64,000 nt of DNA, from assembly GCF_021390195.1 (NCBI RefSeq), contig NZ_CP090003.1, forward strand, positions 670,001 to 734,000, in the 5' to 3' direction. Source of the stretch: Flagellimonas sp. CMM7. GTDB taxonomy: Bacteria; Bacteroidota; Bacteroidia; Flavobacteriales; Flavobacteriaceae. The number at the start of each line of letters is the position of its first letter. Positions within the stretch are counted from its first letter, which is position 1. Position numbers and translations under genes: made by a program. Shown one piece after another: positions 8,260 to 16,702 of this stretch. The notes beneath the pieces were generated by a model, which saw nothing but the letters and a program-made list of their open reading frames with translations, made no database searches and was not told the origin of the DNA.

Positions 8260-11200
8260 ATGATTACGCTAATCAAAAAATTATCTCCACTTACACTGAT
8301 ATTGCTGTCAGCCAATATGCATGCGCAAAAAACAGTTTCTGGCACTATATCGGATGATTTTGACACCTTGCCCGGCGCAAGCATTGTTATAAAGAGTACC
8401 GCCAAGGGCACCATCTCAGATTTTGATGGCAAATATTCCATTGAAGTCCCAAACAATGAGGCTATACTGGTTTTCAGTTTTTTAGGGTACGTTGATAAAG
8501 AAGTGGTCATTGGGGATAAAATCTTGTTAAATATTAAGCTAGAGGAAGATGCCCAGGTTCTTGATGAAGTGGTAGTGAATGCTTTGGGTATAGAAGTGGA
8601 CAAAAAAACGTTAGGAACTACGGTTTCCAGAGTCAAAGCTGAGAATTTGGCAACATCTGGAGAGGTCAATATCATAAATGCGCTGCAGGCAAAAGCGTCT
8701 GGTGTAAGGGTAGCAAGATCCAATGGTGACCCCGGTGCCGGTGCAACCATTCAAATTCGTGGAGCCAATACAATTTCTGGAAGTACCCAACCATTAATTA
8801 TCCTGGATGGTGTCCCGATAAGCAATGATAATCTAAATGGCAGTAGTGATCCAGATAGCGGAACTTCACAACAATCCAGATTAAATGATATCAATGAGGA
8901 TGATATTGAATCCATAGACATTTTAAAAGGAGCATCAGCTGCAGCAATTTGGGGTTCCCAGGCAGCTAATGGTGTTTTAGTAATCACCACCAAAAGAGGG
9001 AGGAATACAGGAAAACTAAACATCAGCTACAAGACAAGTGTCTATGTGGACAGGATAGCTAATTTCCATCCATTACAGACAACCTATGGACAAGGTAACG
9101 AAGGAGTTTATGGCAATGATTTTGTGAGCAGTGCCTCTTGGGGAGATAGGATATCATCAAGGCCAAACGCTCAAGATGAATTCTACACCAAAGAAGAAGA
9201 GGGTTTTTTTACGGATCAGAGCGGACGGGAATGGTTGCTTATAAAATCTAAAAACTCTAGGCAGACTTTTATAAAGAGCAACATGGATAAGGTCTTTCAA
9301 GAAGCCTTTTCCCAAAGACACAATTTGAGCATCAATAACGCCAATGAAAATGGGAGGTACCGTTTTAGCATAGCTGTATTAGATCAAGAAGGAATTATCA
9401 AGGAAAGTGATTACAAAAGAATTAATCTAGGATTCAGCGGAAAATATGTTTTTAACGATAAATTAAGCGTCCGTTCCAAAGTAAGATATACCAATACAAA
9501 ATCCATAAGAATACAACAAAATTCCAATACCGCTGGATTATTGCTAGGCTTACTGAGAGGGGCTCCTGATTTTGACATTTCTGGATATAGCGGCACTTAT
9601 ACAGATGAAGATGGAATTCAAAACAGGAATAGACATCGTTCCTATAGAAATCCAATTGGTGCTTCTACCAACCCTGGCTACAACAATCCACTCTGGACGC
9701 TTTACAGGCAAAAAAGTCCCAATGTTGTAGATAGATTAATCACCTCTGCCGACTTTGACTACAAATACAATAAATGGCTACGGTTTAAATTAAGAGGAAG
9801 TTATGATGCTTACTTTGATGAACGCAGGTATTTCTTTCCTGTGCACACGGCTGGGAGGGGCACTGGAAGATTCAACTTGGACAATATCAATAATAGAATC
9901 CTAAACTTTGATTTCATTGTAAGAACCAAAGCTTTAAAAATTAATAAAAGTATAAAAGGGAACCTTTTGGTGGGCTATAACTTTAATGATAGAAACAGAA
10001 AATCCGTATATAACGAAGGTGCAAATTTTCTGGTGGATACAGAAGCACAGGTTTTTTCAAATTCTACAGAAATTGAAACTCCTAGACATTTTATAACACA
10101 AAGTCGCAAGTTCAGGGTTTACTATACCGCCGGTCTAGATATTAAAAAACAACTTTTTCTGAATACCTCTGGTGCAATGGAAAGAGCTTCGACCATCAAC
10201 GGGGCATTTTTTTATCCCTCAGTTGATGCTTCTTGGTTATTCACAAATCTTAAGGCACTTGAGAATAGTTTATTATTGACTTCTGGGAAATTAAGATTGG
10301 GTGTAGGTCAAGTAGGTGTTGAGCCCCGAGCACACAGGGCCCAAACAACTTATGAAACACCAACTTATTCCGATTATTCAGACCCGCTGCAGCTCGAAGA
10401 TTTTGGTGGCGGATACAGATTCAACAACAACCTGGGCAATTCAAATCTTAAACCTGAGATTAAGACAGAATATGAAGCAGGTTTAGATCTGAAATTTTTT
10501 GATAACAGGTTGTCCTTCAACGGAACATATTATTACAACACCGTGAAAGACATTCTTATATCCCTTCCAAAATCCCCTAGTACAGGAGCCGATAATTTTT
10601 ATGCAAATGGGGCGAGTCTTGAGAACAGAGGTATTGAATTGGACTTCAATTATGATTTTATCAAAAATAATAAAGGGCTTAAAGCATCATTGTACGGAAA
10701 TTTCAATAACAACAGAAACAAAGTGCTATCCATACTAGGCTCCAATTCCATAGCGCTTACAAACAATTCCATCAGTTCTAGGGCCATTGTTGGGTATCCG
10801 ATGGGAACGCTATGGGGTTCAAAGGCCATGAGAACCGCTGACGGATCTTTTGATTTGGACGAAAACGGATTTCCCCAATTAGCCCCAGAACAAGGAGTAT
10901 TGGGAGATCCTAATCCAGAATGGAGGGGTGGTCTTGGATTACGCATTAAATACAGAAGTTTTTCTTTCAACACTTTAATTGAACATTCACAAGGAGGAGT
11001 ATTTGCCGAAAGAACGCGTTTTATTCTTAGAAATTTTGGGACCCATAAAGATGTTGGTCGTACCATAATACCAACTACGGAGCTGTTGGACAGGGCAGGA
11101 AACTTATACCCAATTGGAATCCCCGTACGCGGAAACATAAGAGACTTTGGAGGAGGTCCAGTACTCCTGAACGAATCTTACTATACCACAATAGGAGGTG

Positions 11201-11490
11201 GTTTCGGTTCTTCAGTTATAAATGAATTTGCAATTAACCCAGATGCAACGTGGACACGCTTAAGCGAACTTTCTTTTGGTTATGTCCTAAATTCTGAACG
11301 GTTTAGGCAAAAGACCAAACTGGCATCTATTTCTTTTACCCTCACAGGAAGGAATCTATATCTATGGACAGATATTTTGGGAGTAGACCCTCAAACCAAC
11401 CAAACAGGGGTTGATAATGGCTTTGGTGTAGATTATTTCACTAATCCAGCATCTAAAACGTACTCACTCACACTAGAAATTAAATATTAA
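8260..11490 (+). CDS. SusC/RagA-type TonB-dependent outer membrane transporter
   Basis: This is the outer-membrane channel of a SusCD pair. After a signal peptide ending in MHAQ it carries a carboxypeptidase-D-like N-terminal domain (residues ~23-95), a plug domain with VLDEVVVNALG at ~95 and IQIRGANTISGSTQPLIILD near residue 165, and a long beta-barrel ending in the aromatic-terminated SLTLEIKY. The 1076 residues fit SusC proteins. It imports a substrate captured by the SusD protein encoded five bases downstream, using TonB energy. The linked M14 peptidase and the lack of glycoside hydrolases argue for peptides rather than glycans. Confidence 0.93.
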   Translation: MITLIKKLSPLTLILLSANMHAQKTVSGTISDDFDTLPGASIVIKSTAKGTISDFDGKYSIEVPNNEAILVFSFLGYVDKEVVIGDKILLNIKLEEDAQVLDEVVVNALGIEVDKKTLGTTVSRVKAENLATSGEVNIINALQAKASGVRVARSNGDPGAGATIQIRGANTISGSTQPLIILDGVPISNDNLNGSSDPDSGTSQQSRLNDINEDDIESIDILKGASAAAIWGSQAANGVLVITTKRGRNTGKLNISYKTSVYVDRIANFHPLQTTYGQGNEGVYGNDFVSSASWGDRISSRPNAQDEFYTKEEEGFFTDQSGREWLLIKSKNSRQTFIKSNMDKVFQEAFSQRHNLSINNANENGRYRFSIAVLDQEGIIKESDYKRINLGFSGKYVFNDKLSVRSKVRYTNTKSIRIQQNSNTAGLLLGLLRGAPDFDISGYSGTYTDEDGIQNRNRHRSYRNPIGASTNPGYNNPLWTLYRQKSPNVVDRLITSADFDYKYNKWLRFKLRGSYDAYFDERRYFFPVHTAGRGTGRFNLDNINNRILNFDFIVRTKALKINKSIKGNLLVGYNFNDRNRKSVYNEGANFLVDTEAQVFSNSTEIETPRHFITQSRKFRVYYTAGLDIKKQLFLNTSGAMERASTINGAFFYPSVDASWLFTNLKALENSLLLTSGKLRLGVGQVGVEPRAHRAQTTYETPTYSDYSDPLQLEDFGGGYRFNNNLGNSNLKPEIKTEYEAGLDLKFFDNRLSFNGTYYYNTVKDILISLPKSPSTGADNFYANGASLENRGIELDFNYDFIKNNKGLKASLYGNFNNNRNKVLSILGSNSIALTNNSISSRAIVGYPMGTLWGSKAMRTADGSFDLDENGFPQLAPEQGVLGDPNPEWRGGLGLRIKYRSFSFNTLIEHSQGGVFAERTRFILRNFGTHKDVGRTIIPTTELLDRAGNLYPIGIPVRGNIRDFGGGPVLLNESYYTTIGGGFGSSVINEFAINPDATWTRLSELSFGYVLNSERFRQKTKLASISFTLTGRNLYLWTDILGVDPQTNQTGVDNGFGVDYFTNPASKTYSLTLEIKY

Positions 11491-11495
11491 AAAAT

Positions 11496-12929
11496 ATGAG
11501 AACAAAAATCCTTATCGGAATATACTGTACTTTCTTAATGTTTTCATGTAGTGAATCATTTGAAGAATTGAATCGTAACCCCAACGCTATAACAACAGAC
11601 GAATTAATACCTCCAGACTTATTGGTAAAAGGCACTATGTTAGCCAATATATCACTGAACATGAGTCATCTTCAACGTATTTCAGGAATGTGGTCAGGAC
11701 AATACCGAGGTGAGATAGCATTATATCTAGGACTGTATAACTATGATTTTTCATCAGAAGAATCAAACAGTGGTTGGGGATATCTGTATAATGGCATTCT
11801 AAAACAGAACAGAGAAATAGGGAGATACTATAATATAAACGGAATTGATGGTAAAGGCATACTCATAACGGCAATCACACGCATTATAGAAGCTCACGCA
11901 GTTGGGACCGCAACCGTAATTTGGGGAGACATACCTTATTCCGAAGCTGTAGTGGAAACCATAGAAGATCCCAAATTTGATTCCCAAGTAGATGTATATC
12001 GGTCTTTACAAATTTTACTGGATGAAGCGATTGTTTTATTGGAAAGTGATGTCATAGATGACAATTTATCAGAGGATATTTTTTTTGAAGGCGATAAAGA
12101 AAAGTGGAAAGAAACGGCTTATACGCTCAAGGCCAGGTATTATTTGCAGACCAAACAATATGATTTAGCTCATGAAGCTGCAAAGAAGGGTATATCCGCC
12201 CATGAAAATACAATGAAGTTTACACCTTTGGAAACAAGAATATTAGGAACTGAAAACGTATTGTATCGTTTTATGATTGGTGGGCGAAGAGGTTATATGA
12301 GCGCGGATGACACTTATTGTAGAAATCTTTTAAGCACCAATGAAGGCAATAGAAATAATGCAAAAACCAATGAAAAAGCAAGAAGAAACTATTTAAATGC
12401 AGGTGCATCCACCGGTACTGGAAGAACAAATATTATAAATGGGGAACTTACCCCTATGAATTTGGTAAGCTACCAAGAAAATTTATTGATATTGGCAGAA
12501 ACTGGTGCAAGAACCGTTTCTTTTGGGGAAGGACTTTCTCAATTGAACTTGGTCAGGGCTTTCTTAGAATCTGAGAACTCTTTTGATTTACGATTTTCTT
12601 CCGATGAAGACGATAAAATATATCAACCTTATGAAGAAATCGATTTTGAAATTAATGGAATGGAAAATCAAGATGGAATTGACAAGAATCGGGCACTATT
12701 ACGAGAAATAATAGAAGAACGATATGTGACCGGTTTTGGCACCTTTATCCCATGGAACGATTTAAGGAGACTACAGAATGAACCTGATATTACGGTACCC
12801 GTTCCCTTTAATAAATCAGATATTTCTATCCACCCGCAACGCTTTATTATTTCACAAAATGAATTTGAGTCGAATTCCAACAGTCCAAGCGGTCTATCTA
12901 TTTTTGACCCCATACCCATAAATCAATAA
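11496..12929 (+). CDS. SusD/RagB-like nutrient-binding lipoprotein (SusD-like_2 type)
   Basis: This is the substrate-binding lipoprotein partner of the preceding SusC. The signal peptide ends in LMFSC, followed by the typical SESFEELNRNPNAIT. TPR-like helices (YTLKARYYLQTKQYDLAHEA) lie near residue 208 and a C-terminal EIIEERYVTGFG-type helix near residue 410. At 477 residues it fits the SusD-like_2 subgroup, often associated with non-glycan substrates. Only five bases separate it from susC, so expression is surely coupled. Confidence 0.9.
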   Translation: MRTKILIGIYCTFLMFSCSESFEELNRNPNAITTDELIPPDLLVKGTMLANISLNMSHLQRISGMWSGQYRGEIALYLGLYNYDFSSEESNSGWGYLYNGILKQNREIGRYYNINGIDGKGILITAITRIIEAHAVGTATVIWGDIPYSEAVVETIEDPKFDSQVDVYRSLQILLDEAIVLLESDVIDDNLSEDIFFEGDKEKWKETAYTLKARYYLQTKQYDLAHEAAKKGISAHENTMKFTPLETRILGTENVLYRFMIGGRRGYMSADDTYCRNLLSTNEGNRNNAKTNEKARRNYLNAGASTGTGRTNIINGELTPMNLVSYQENLLILAETGARTVSFGEGLSQLNLVRAFLESENSFDLRFSSDEDDKIYQPYEEIDFEINGMENQDGIDKNRALLREIIEERYVTGFGTFIPWNDLRRLQNEPDITVPVPFNKSDISIHPQRFIISQNEFESNSNSPSGLSIFDPIPINQ

Positions 12930-13034
12930 ACTATTAAGGTTTGTAGAGAGCGCCAAAAAATGCAGCCTAATTCTTATCAGAATAAGCACAATAAAAATAT
13001 ATTGACTGTTCAGTATGTTCCAAAGGGATAGGTA

Positions 13035-13346
13035 CTAACCAACTGTTTCACCTTCCCAATTCATAAACCCGCCTTCTAGGTTAAACGTGTTTTCTATTCC
13101 AACACTGTTCAGAATAGCGCAGGCCTGAGCACTTCTGTTACCGGATCTGCAGTACACATAGAAATTTTTTGATTTGTCCAACTTTTCAATTTCGTTCAAA
13201 AAGTCTTGCCCTAAATAAATATCTATATTGGTGGCATTCTGTATGTAACCCTCCTCTACTTCTTCTGGAGTACGTACATCCAATACAAAGGCGTTAGCAT
13301 CATTTTTTAGCTGATCCGCCCATTCTTCTTGTGATAAATCTGACAT
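13035..13346 (-). CDS. rhodanese-like domain protein
   Basis: This single-domain rhodanese has about 103 residues. The active-site loop is YCRSGNRSAQ, with the cysteine that carries persulfide sulfur. DVRTPEEVEEGYI lies near the N-terminus and GGFMNWEG at the C-terminus. I start it at 13346 (MSDLSQEEW), not at the upstream in-frame ATG at 13439, because the longer reading would run through the transcription terminator of the neighbouring thioredoxin-fold gene at 13375-13400 and overlap that gene. Its sulfur acceptor is unknown. Confidence 0.88.
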   Translation of the reverse strand: MSDLSQEEWADQLKNDANAFVLDVRTPEEVEEGYIQNATNIDIYLGQDFLNEIEKLDKSKNFYVYCRSGNRSAQACAILNSVGIENTFNLEGGFMNWEGETVG

Positions 13347-13374
13347 CTTTAATAATTTAAGTTCTGCAAAAATA

Positions 13375-13400
13375 AAAATCCGGAGCATTACTCCGGATTT
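13375..13400 (-). terminator. intrinsic terminator of the thioredoxin-fold gene
   Basis: The palindrome AAATCCGGAG-TAATG-CTCCGGATTT (minus strand) is followed by a U-rich run when read from the gene ending at 13421. It lies just upstream of the rhodanese start at 13346 and supports that shorter start. Confidence 0.85.
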
Positions 13401-13420
13401 AAATCGTTGTATTCTTCTAA

Positions 13421-14038
13421 TTAAACTTTTATACTGCATCCAATGGCACGCGTAATAGTAGTTTTTATCTCTTTTCCGGCCAACATGGAATCCACGGCAT
13501 TTTCCACAAATTTCTCTTCAACTTTGGATGCATCCCTGTTATTGTCATCAATAGCACCTATATATTGAACTACGTTACCTTTTGAAGTTTTTTTCAATAA
13601 GTACACATGTGGTGTCCTTGTTGCTCCATATTGTGGATATATTTTTTGACCTTCATCCAACAAATAAGGAAAAGTAAATCCCTTCTCCGCTGCTCTCGTT
13701 TTCATGGCTGCAAAACTATCCCCAGGTTTTTTCTCTGGATTATTGGGGTTTATTGCAATAACCGGAACACCCAGTGGCTTGTATTTAGCATCCAGAGCAA
13801 TAATTCTATCTTCATAAGCGACGGAATAGGGACAAGTATTACATGTAAAAATGACTAAAAAACCTTTTGCGCTTTCAAAATCTGAAAGTGAGACCATTTT
13901 ACCATCTACATTTTTTAAGGTGAAGTCTGTAGCGGTGTCTCCTATACCGTAACCTGCATCGGTACTAGTAAATTTTGAAGTAAAAGCACCTAATAAAACG
14001 ACCAAAGCCAAAAGGCCCAAAACTTTAAGTGTTTTCAT
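13421..14038 (-). CDS. exported thioredoxin-fold (redoxin/AhpC-TSA type) protein
   Basis: The 205-residue protein has an N-terminal signal or anchor (LLALVVLLGAFTSKF) and a redoxin domain with the CxxC motif in FTCNTCPYSVAYEDRI (about residue 69). An extra cysteine sits at the C-terminus in RAIGCSIKV, a conserved end in this Bacteroidota family. It probably handles thiol-disulfide or peroxide chemistry outside the cytoplasm. It starts six bases after the TlpA-like gene and is likely co-transcribed with it; a strong terminator follows. Confidence 0.86.
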   Translation of the reverse strand: MKTLKVLGLLALVVLLGAFTSKFTSTDAGYGIGDTATDFTLKNVDGKMVSLSDFESAKGFLVIFTCNTCPYSVAYEDRIIALDAKYKPLGVPVIAINPNNPEKKPGDSFAAMKTRAAEKGFTFPYLLDEGQKIYPQYGATRTPHVYLLKKTSKGNVVQYIGAIDDNNRDASKVEEKFVENAVDSMLAGKEIKTTITRAIGCSIKV

Positions 14039-14044
14039 ATAATA

Positions 14045-14599
14045 TCAATTTATAAATTTGCTCAACTCTTCATTTAGTTCTTCATAGGTAAATCCTTGCT
14101 CATAAAAACCACGTTTGTTTTTATTGTATATTAAAGTTGCAGGTATGCCCCCACCCCACTCTTCAGCAACTTTTGGAATCCAGTCATTTTGTTTGGGATC
14201 ATCCAGGATAATAACCTTGGATTTAATCTTTTTCTTTTCAACAAAAGGTTCTAGCTTGGATTTCCACATAGAGGGCATATCCAAACTCACCAAAATAACC
14301 TCAACATTATTGTCCTTTTGTACAGCATTTATTTTTTCAAAGTAGGGAAGCTCTACGATACAAGGCTTGCACCATGTAGCCCAAAAATTCACAACATAGG
14401 TTTTATCGTCCTCCATGTAGAGCAAGGGTTCAAAACTTTCAAAATCGTATACAGGGAATTTGACGGGGTCATTTAGTTCAGAGTGAACTTCAGCATATTC
14501 AGGTTGTGCGTCTTTCTCTGTATTATCACTTTTGGTCTTCCCATTGCAACCAGATGTTATAAATAACATTAGCATACCAAAAAATAACAAGTATTTCAT
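14045..14599 (-). CDS. TlpA-like thioredoxin lipoprotein
   Basis: This is a periplasmic thioredoxin-like lipoprotein. The signal peptide MKYLLFFGMLMLFITSGC ends in a lipobox cysteine. The active site is WATWCKPCIVELPYFEK (WCxxC with a Pro), and GGIPATLIYNKN carries the cis-proline loop. It probably reduces disulfides of exported or cytochrome-maturation substrates. I prefer the ATG at 14599 to one three codons upstream (14608), because it gives the cleaner signal peptide. It heads a two-gene unit with the following redoxin and diverges from the MarR operon. Confidence 0.87.
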   Translation of the reverse strand: MKYLLFFGMLMLFITSGCNGKTKSDNTEKDAQPEYAEVHSELNDPVKFPVYDFESFEPLLYMEDDKTYVVNFWATWCKPCIVELPYFEKINAVQKDNNVEVILVSLDMPSMWKSKLEPFVEKKKIKSKVIILDDPKQNDWIPKVAEEWGGGIPATLIYNKNKRGFYEQGFTYEELNEELSKFIN

Positions 14600-14702
14600 T
14601 ATCTGCATTTTATGTTATTAAAAGTAAATAAAGAGATTTTCCGCAATCTACTTTTAACAAAATTTTATCTGTTAAAGATAAGGACAATATAATTCGTTAT
14701 TA

Positions 14703-14728
14703 TACATTTGTATATACAATTGTTGTAT
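14703..14728 (+). promoter_or_regulatory. MarR operon promoter with candidate MarR operator
   Basis: A perfect -7 element TACATTTG lies at 14703-14710. It is directly followed by the inverted repeat ATACAA-TTG-TTGTAT at 14714-14728, which covers the predicted transcription start. The marR ATG is only five bases further on. The position and symmetry suit an autorepressor site. Confidence 0.6.
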
Positions 14729-14732
14729 TAAC

Positions 14733-15179
14733 ATGAATGTAGAGAAAATTATAAAAACGGATAAGGAGCTCCCTTTAAAGACCAGGACCATAATTCATTT
14801 TGCTTTGGTAAGTAATAAAATAAACGAGCAATTTGCTCTAGCTCTAAAACCCTTTGAAATTTCACAACAGCAATTTAATGTGTTACGCATTCTACGTGGA
14901 CAAAAAGGTAAACCGTCAAACCTATCTACCATTAACGAGCGTATGGTCACTAAAATGAGCAACACAACGCGCTTGGTAGATAAGCTTATAATGAAAGATT
15001 ATGTGAAGAGGTGGGTGTGCGAATCCAATAGACGCAAGGTAGAGATATTGATTACGGCCAATGGCAAAAATGTTCTGGAGAAAATTGACAAAACCATGGA
15101 AGATGTAGAAAAAGAGGTCCTTCAGAATTTCACCAAAAAAGAACTTGAAGAATTAAATATATTACTAGATAAATTTTAA
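14733..15179 (+). CDS. MarR family transcriptional regulator
   Basis: This 148-residue winged-helix regulator of the MarR family probably represses its own operon. A dimerisation helix lies at the N-terminus, then FEISQQQFNVLRILRGQKG (~residues 44-62), a recognition region MVTKMSNTTRLVDKLIMKDY (~71-90) and a wing with R..ESNRRKVEILITANGK. A palindrome overlaps the start of transcription. The nitroreductase starts two bases after its stop. In related operons such regulators respond to quinones, oxidants or aromatic compounds; the ligand here is unknown. Confidence 0.9.
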   Translation: MNVEKIIKTDKELPLKTRTIIHFALVSNKINEQFALALKPFEISQQQFNVLRILRGQKGKPSNLSTINERMVTKMSNTTRLVDKLIMKDYVKRWVCESNRRKVEILITANGKNVLEKIDKTMEDVEKEVLQNFTKKELEELNILLDKF

Positions 15180-15181
15180 CA

Positions 15182-15814
15182 ATGAACAACGTTTTAGAAA
15201 ATAGAACCTGGCGTTATGCCACAAAAAAGTTTGACAGCACCAAAAAAGTATCAGATAATGATTTGGAAGTATTGCTTGAAGCCACAAGACTAAGTGCTTC
15301 TTCATATGGATTGCAACCATACCATGTTTTTGTTATAACCGATCAGAAAATTAGAGAGCAGCTGAGACCTGTTTCATGGGGGCAATCCCAAATTACAGAT
15401 GCTTCTCACTTAATCGTTTTTGCCAATATCACCGATTTTGGGGAAGAACTAATGGATGATTATGTAAACAATGTCAGTACAACCAGAAATATTCCCTCTG
15501 AAGGGCTAAAAGGTTACGGTGACTTTATGAAATCTAAATTACTCGATTTGCCAGCAGATACGAAGAGTGTTTGGACAGCAAGACAAGCCTACATTGCCTT
15601 TAGTAATATGATGCAGGCTGCCTCAGAATTAAAAATTGATACATGCCCAATGGAAGGTTTTGAGTCTGAAGCATACAATGAAATTCTAGGCCTTTCAGAG
15701 AAAAACCTTAATGCTTCTGTAGTATTGGCAGTTGGTTATCGTTCAGATGAAGATGAAACCCAACATTATGCAAAAGTTAGAAAATCAAAAGAAGAATTAT
15801 TTACCATTATATAA
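15182..15814 (+). CDS. NAD(P)H-dependent nitroreductase family oxidoreductase
   Basis: This 210-residue FMN flavoenzyme of the nitroreductase fold resembles NfsB and YdgI. It begins with the typical RTWRYATKKFDSTKKVSD. FMN-binding regions are visible at ARLSASSYGLQPYHVFVIT-like positions (~residues 35-55) and at CPMEGFESEAYNEILGL (~155-171). It would reduce quinones or nitro compounds. Linkage to a MarR repressor and YceI suggests an inducible detoxification or redox role. Confidence 0.87.
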   Translation: MNNVLENRTWRYATKKFDSTKKVSDNDLEVLLEATRLSASSYGLQPYHVFVITDQKIREQLRPVSWGQSQITDASHLIVFANITDFGEELMDDYVNNVSTTRNIPSEGLKGYGDFMKSKLLDLPADTKSVWTARQAYIAFSNMMQAASELKIDTCPMEGFESEAYNEILGLSEKNLNASVVLAVGYRSDEDETQHYAKVRKSKEELFTII

Positions 15815-15855
15815 CTATTAAACCTTAATTAAAACAAAAATTTAAGCACACAATC

Positions 15856-16431
15856 ATGAAAAAGACAATTTTAAGTTTAGCGTTGACAGCAGTATTCGGA
15901 TTTACTGCAATTGCCAGTCCAATAGATGGCGAAAAGAAAGCAGTAAAAGTTGATGAAAGCACGGTAACCTGGAAAGCTTATAAAGTAACTGGGTCACATA
16001 CAGGAACCATAGCCCTAAAATCTGGTGCTTTGGAATTTGAAGGAGACAAACTTACGGGCGGAGAATTTGTGGTAGACATGACCTCTATTACTAATACAGA
16101 TCTAGAAGGCGATTACAAAGGTAAACTTGAAGGACACCTTAATTCTGATGATTTTTTTGGAACAGCAAAAAATCCAACTTCTAGTTTAGTCTTTACCAAA
16201 GTTGAGGCATCTGGAAAAAACTCTTACAATGTTACCGGCGATTTAACCATAAAAGGTATCACCAAACCTGTAACTTTCGATGTTTCCATTTATGGCAGTA
16301 AAGCTACCGCTACATTAAAGGTAGATAGAGCGGCTTATGATGTAAAGTATGGTTCCGGAAGTTTTTTCGACAATTTAGGAGACAAAACAATTTATGATGA
16401 ATTTGATTTAGTAGTTGATTTGCAGCTATAA
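15856..16431 (+). CDS. YceI family periplasmic lipid-binding-like protein
   Basis: This 191-residue exported protein has a signal peptide ending around FTAIASP and a single YceI domain, an extended lipocalin-like beta-barrel that binds isoprenoid chains in characterised relatives. Typical pieces are STVTWKAYKVTGSHTGTIAL, FVVDMTSITNTDLEGDYKGK, LEGHLNSDDFF and GDLTIKGITKPVTFDV. It is the third gene of the MarR-nitroreductase-YceI set (41-base gap) and is followed by a strong terminator. Confidence 0.92.
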   Translation: MKKTILSLALTAVFGFTAIASPIDGEKKAVKVDESTVTWKAYKVTGSHTGTIALKSGALEFEGDKLTGGEFVVDMTSITNTDLEGDYKGKLEGHLNSDDFFGTAKNPTSSLVFTKVEASGKNSYNVTGDLTIKGITKPVTFDVSIYGSKATATLKVDRAAYDVKYGSGSFFDNLGDKTIYDEFDLVVDLQL

Positions 16432-16453
16432 TCAATGCTAGTTTAGTGTTTGG

Positions 16454-16488
16454 AAATCCCGCTTAAGATAGCCTTAAGCGGGATTTTT
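16454..16488 (+). terminator. terminator of the MarR-nitroreductase-YceI operon
   Basis: A 14-base perfect stem, AAATCCCGCTTAAG pairing with CTTAAGCGGGATTT around a five-base loop, runs into a T-rich tract. It lies 22 bases after the yceI stop codon. Confidence 0.93.
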
Positions 16489-16702
16489 GTTTATAAGGTT
16501 CAGTTGACTTCAAAAAAAGAAGTTTAAAAACTAATTGGTCAAACTTAATCCATGGCATTTCTTAATGACATACTACAATAACCCAACCTGTTGATTTGGT
16601 GAAATTTACTAGTATTTTTTAGCTTAAAATACGTATCTTCACAAAACCTATTAATGCTAGAATATTTTCCGCCCCAAGAATATCCTAATTAAAAATTTTA
16701 CC

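Noticed and set aside
8253..8750. A 165-codon frame opposite the susC N-terminus
   Set aside because: Same reason: the plus-strand reading carries the signal peptide and plug domain.
10650..11138. A 162-codon frame opposite susC
   Set aside because: It is antisense to a well-supported TonB-dependent transporter and shows no signal or domain.
12965..12995. A weak hairpin after susD
   Set aside because: The stem is only five bases with no T run, so I do not call it a terminator.
13347..13439. An N-terminal extension of the rhodanese
   Set aside because: It would translate through a transcription terminator and overlap the neighbouring gene; the extension has no rhodanese similarity.
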